A stretch of 15,512 nt of DNA from JBBSIG01 sp038232215 (GTDB taxonomy: Bacteria; Actinomycetota; Thermoleophilia; Gaiellales; Gaiellaceae). How positions within the stretch are numbered: position 1 is the stretch's first letter; every line of letters starts with the position of its first letter. The DNA lies in the NCBI GenBank assembly GCA_038232215.1, contig JBBSIG010000042.1, forward strand, positions 1 through 15,512. Reading direction: 5' to 3'. A program made the translations under genes and the position numbers. Below the pieces are notes generated by a model. That model did not search any database and was not told the origin of the DNA. It worked only from the letters and a program-made list of their open reading frames with translations. Shown here piece after piece: positions 13,740 through 15,512 of the stretch.

Positions 13740-14864
13740 GTGAGGATCGGCGTCGCGAAGGAGATCAAGACCGACGAGTACCGCGTCGCCCTGACGCCGG
13801 CGGGCGCGCGCGAGCTCGTGCAGCACGGGCACGACGTCCTCGTGGAGAGCGGTGCGGGCGAGGGCAGCTCGTTCCCGGACGCCGTGTACGAGGCGGTCGG
13901 AGGGCGGACGGCCCCCGCCGAGGACGTCTGGGCCGAGGCCGAGCTCCTGCTCAAGGTGAAGGAGCCGATCGAGTCCGAGTACGCCCGCCTACGCGACGGC
14001 CTCGTCCTCTTCACCTACCTCCACATCGCCGCCGACGAGCCGCTGACTCGGGCGCTCCTCGCGAGCGGCGCCCCGGCCGTGGCGTACGAGACGGTCGAGA
14101 GCGAGAGCCGCGCGCTGCCGCTCCTCGCACCCATGAGCGAGGTCGCGGGCCGTCTCGCCGCCCAGGCGGGGGCGTACTTCCTCGAGAAGCCGCTCGGCGG
14201 CCGCGGGCTCCTCCTGGGAGGCGTCCCGGGCGTGGCGCCGGGACGGGTGGTCGTGATCGGCGGCGGCATCGTCGGCTACAACGCCGCCGTCATCGCGATC
14301 GGGCTCGGCGCCAACGTGACGATTCTCGAGCGCTCGATCGACCGCATGCGACACCTCGAGGAGGTGCTGTCCGGGAGAGTGAGCCTGCTGATGTCCTCGA
14401 GCCTCCAGATCGAGGAGTCGGTGGCGGGGGCGGACGTCGTGATCGGCGCCGTGCTGATTCCCGGCGCGCGGGCGCCGAAGCTGATCACGCGCGACATGCT
14501 GCGCGGGATGAAGGACGGCGCCGTGCTCTGCGACGTCGCCATCGACCAGGGGGGCTGCGCGGAGACCTCGCGCCCGACGACGCACACGGAGCCCGTGTTC
14601 GCCGTCGAGGGCGTGACGCACTACTGCGTCGCGAACATGCCCGGAGCGGTGCCCATCACGTCGACGAAGGCGCTGACGAACGCGACGCTGCCCTACGTCG
14701 AGGCGATCGCCGACCACGGCCTCGCCGAGGCGGTCGCCCGCGACCCGGCGCTCGCCCGCGGCGTGAACGTCATGGAGGGGCGCGTCACCTACGAGGCGGT
14801 CGCCGAGGCGCACGGCCTCGACTACGCGCCGCTCGACGAGCTGCTCCCCCTCTCAGCGGTCTAG
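13740..14864 (+). CDS. ald: Alanine dehydrogenase
   Basis: Ald reversibly deaminates L-alanine to pyruvate and ammonia with NAD+, serving alanine use as carbon/nitrogen source and redox balance under low oxygen. The 374-aa length matches the family (371-378). Catalytic and substrate residues are in place: Arg15 (DEYRVALTP), Lys74 (LLKVKEP), His95 (FTYLHIA) and Asp269 (VAIDQGG). The Rossmann motif is IGGGIVGYNAA (173-183), and NMPGAVPITSTKALTNATLPY closes the active site. The acidic residue at the end of the second Rossmann strand is Glu197 (ILERS) where Asp is common, which should still favour NAD over NADP. The start is GTG 13740, with AAGGT 9 nt upstream. It lies 50 nt after the NUDIX gene with its own possible promoter and converges on a small - strand gene 3 nt beyond its stop. 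Confidence 0.96.
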   Translation: MRIGVAKEIKTDEYRVALTPAGARELVQHGHDVLVESGAGEGSSFPDAVYEAVGGRTAPAEDVWAEAELLLKVKEPIESEYARLRDGLVLFTYLHIAADEPLTRALLASGAPAVAYETVESESRALPLLAPMSEVAGRLAAQAGAYFLEKPLGGRGLLLGGVPGVAPGRVVVIGGGIVGYNAAVIAIGLGANVTILERSIDRMRHLEEVLSGRVSLLMSSSLQIEESVAGADVVIGAVLIPGARAPKLITRDMLRGMKDGAVLCDVAIDQGGCAETSRPTTHTEPVFAVEGVTHYCVANMPGAVPITSTKALTNATLPYVEAIADHGLAEAVARDPALARGVNVMEGRVTYEAVAEAHGLDYAPLDELLPLSAV

Positions 14865-14867
14865 GCC

Positions 14868-15011
14868 CTAGCTCGCCGGCTGCTCGTCGGGCTTCGGCGG
14901 CTTCTTCGCCGGGCTCACCTTCACGACCGCCCACGTGACGGCGGCCGCCAGCGCGATCACGCAGGCGATGAACATGGCGATCCCGATCAGTCCGAGGGCG
15001 GTCTCGAGCAC
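14868..15011 (-). CDS. Small single-pass membrane protein, 47 aa, unknown function
   Basis: Reading the - strand from GTG (15011-15009) gives a 47-aa product beginning VLETALGLIGIAMFIACVIA. It has one strong hydrophobic helix (about residues 3-30), then a basic, proline-rich tail (KVSPAKKPPKPDEQPAS). The only in-frame start upstream of the helix is this GTG, because a TAG lies three codons before it. AGGAG sits only 3 nt before the GTG, short for a Shine-Dalgarno, while TATTCT (-10-like) ends 8 nt before it, so a leaderless transcript is plausible. It is the only gene on the - strand, divergent from deoB across 19 nt, and its stop is 3 nt from the ald stop. I recognise no named family. The clean helix-plus-tail layout and exact fit between two genes argue against a chance frame. 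Confidence 0.65.
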   Translation of the reverse strand: MLETALGLIGIAMFIACVIALAAAVTWAVVKVSPAKKPPKPDEQPAS

Positions 15012-15030
15012 GGGCTCCTAGAATAGCCGC
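15012..15030. promoter_or_regulatory. Bidirectional promoter with overlapping -10 elements (small membrane gene / deoB)
   Basis: Only 19 nt separate the two divergent start codons. On the + strand TAGAAT (15019-15024) ends 6 nt before the deoB ATG. On the - strand TATTCT (15025-15020) ends 8 nt before the GTG of the small gene. Both fit TANNNT, share five base pairs, and sit at the spacing expected for leaderless actinobacterial transcripts. No -35 consensus is visible on either side; it would lie inside the opposite coding region. No Shine-Dalgarno precedes deoB. Confidence 0.5.
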
Positions 15031-15512
15031 ATGCCGCGCGCGTGCGTGATCGTGCTCGACGCCGTCGGGGCGGGGGCTCTGCCGGACGCCGACGCCTACG
15101 GAGACGAGGGCTCCGACACGCTGGGGAACATCGCCCGCGCGGTCGGCGGCCTCGACCTCCCCAACCTGGAGGCGCTCGGGCTCGGGAACGTGGAGACGCT
15201 GCCGGGCTGCCCGCCTCAGCCGGGGGCGCCGGCGGTCGCGGGGCGCCTCGTCGAGCGCTCGAAGGGCAAGGACACCACGACCGGTCACTGGGAGCTGATG
15301 GGCGTGGTGACTCCGCAGCCCATGCCGACGTACTCGCACGGGTTTCCGCACGACGTCATAGACCCGTTCATGCACCGCACCGGCCGAGGCGTGCTGGGCA
15401 ATCGCCCGGCCTCCGGCACGGAGATCATCCAGGAGCTCGGCGAGGAGCACCAGCAGACGGGGAAGTGGATCGTCTACACGTCCGCCGACTCGGTCTTCCA
15501 GATCGCGGCCCA
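15031..15512 (+). CDS. deoB: Phosphopentomutase, N-terminal part (3' end outside window)
   Basis: Phosphopentomutase interconverts ribose-1-phosphate and ribose-5-phosphate (and the deoxy forms) in nucleoside salvage, using two Mn ions and a phosphothreonine. About 160 of the usual ~390 residues are present. Seen in order: VIVLDAVGAGALPDADAYGD (metal-binding Asp10 near the N-terminus), SDTLGNIARAVGGLDLPNL, KGKDTTTGHWELMG (79-91, holding the phosphorylated Thr), the cap-domain-side NRPASGTEIIQELGEEH (124-140) and WIVYTSADSVFQIAA at the window edge. ATG 15031 is the expected N-terminus and lies 6 nt after a TAGAAT -10-like element with no Shine-Dalgarno, suggesting a leaderless mRNA. Thymidine or purine nucleoside phosphorylase genes often follow deoB and would be expected just beyond the window. 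Confidence 0.95.
   Translation, partial: MPRACVIVLDAVGAGALPDADAYGDEGSDTLGNIARAVGGLDLPNLEALGLGNVETLPGCPPQPGAPAVAGRLVERSKGKDTTTGHWELMGVVTPQPMPTYSHGFPHDVIDPFMHRTGRGVLGNRPASGTEIIQELGEEHQQTGKWIVYTSADSVFQIAA

Noticed and set aside
14895..14911. CGGCG/CGCCG hairpin as terminator for ald
   Set aside because: It lies within the coding region of the small - strand gene, has only 5 bp and no T-tract.
1..15512. CRISPR array, tRNA, insertion sequence, phage or toxin-antitoxin module
   Set aside because: No regularly spaced repeats, cloverleaf-like segments, transposase motifs or terminal inverted repeats were seen; every stretch is accounted for by housekeeping-type genes.

Overview
This window comes from a very GC-rich genome (most third codon positions are G or C), and nearly everything is packed onto the + strand. 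Gene content and order suggest a deep-branching, high-GC actinobacterium. The run tlyA-nadK-recN-steA-mctB/steB-...-pyrG-...-NUDIX is the order I recall from Mycobacterium tuberculosis (around Rv1694-Rv1700). The absence of mycolate-type neighbours, a GT2-PNPT fusion and a divergent short IspA fit better with a Thermoleophilia-like lineage (Gaiellales/Solirubrobacterales). That placement is an inference and was not tested by a database search.

Layout. (1) 1-3652: end of a biotin carboxylase (accC), then nusB, a 66-aa XseB-like protein, a short polyprenyl diphosphate synthase (ispA-like), tlyA and nadK. These genes overlap or lie within about 22 nt of each other, so they look like one operon. 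(2) 3653-3714: a 62-nt gap with an inverted repeat and a TANNNT element just before recN. (3) 3715-10303: recN, steA, mctB/steB, a GT2-PNPT fusion protein and pyrG, again chained by overlapping stops and starts. (4) 10322-13689: an M20 peptidase, a DUF3866 protein, an aldo/keto reductase and an ADP-ribose-pyrophosphatase-like NUDIX hydrolase, overlapping or touching. A pair of short inverted repeats marks the pyrG/M20 junction. (5) 13740-14864: alanine dehydrogenase after a 50-nt gap with a palindrome and a -10-like element. (6) 14868-15011 on the - strand: a previously unmarked 47-aa single-pass membrane protein. It converges on ald and diverges from deoB. (7) 15031-end: the start of phosphopentomutase (deoB), cut by the window edge.

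How they fit together. The first operon mixes lipid precursors (malonyl-CoA via AccC, prenyl diphosphate via IspA) with RNA and ribosome maturation (NusB, TlyA) and NADP supply (NadK). The middle block pairs DNA repair (RecN) with an envelope/division module: SteA-SteB and a membrane glycosyltransferase fused to a phosphoglycosyl-transferase-like domain. The last block is metabolic: CTP synthesis, peptide and nucleotide-sugar clean-up, alanine catabolism and deoxyribose/ribose phosphate salvage.

No tRNA, rRNA, CRISPR array, insertion sequence or phage gene was seen. No gene-free stretch exceeds about 62 nt. The items most worth a second look are the GT2-PNPT fusion with its non-standard start, the 19-nt bidirectional promoter between the small membrane protein and deoB, the IspA that lacks its usual post-DDxxD lysine loop, and the Gln-to-His change in the PyrG glutaminase elbow.
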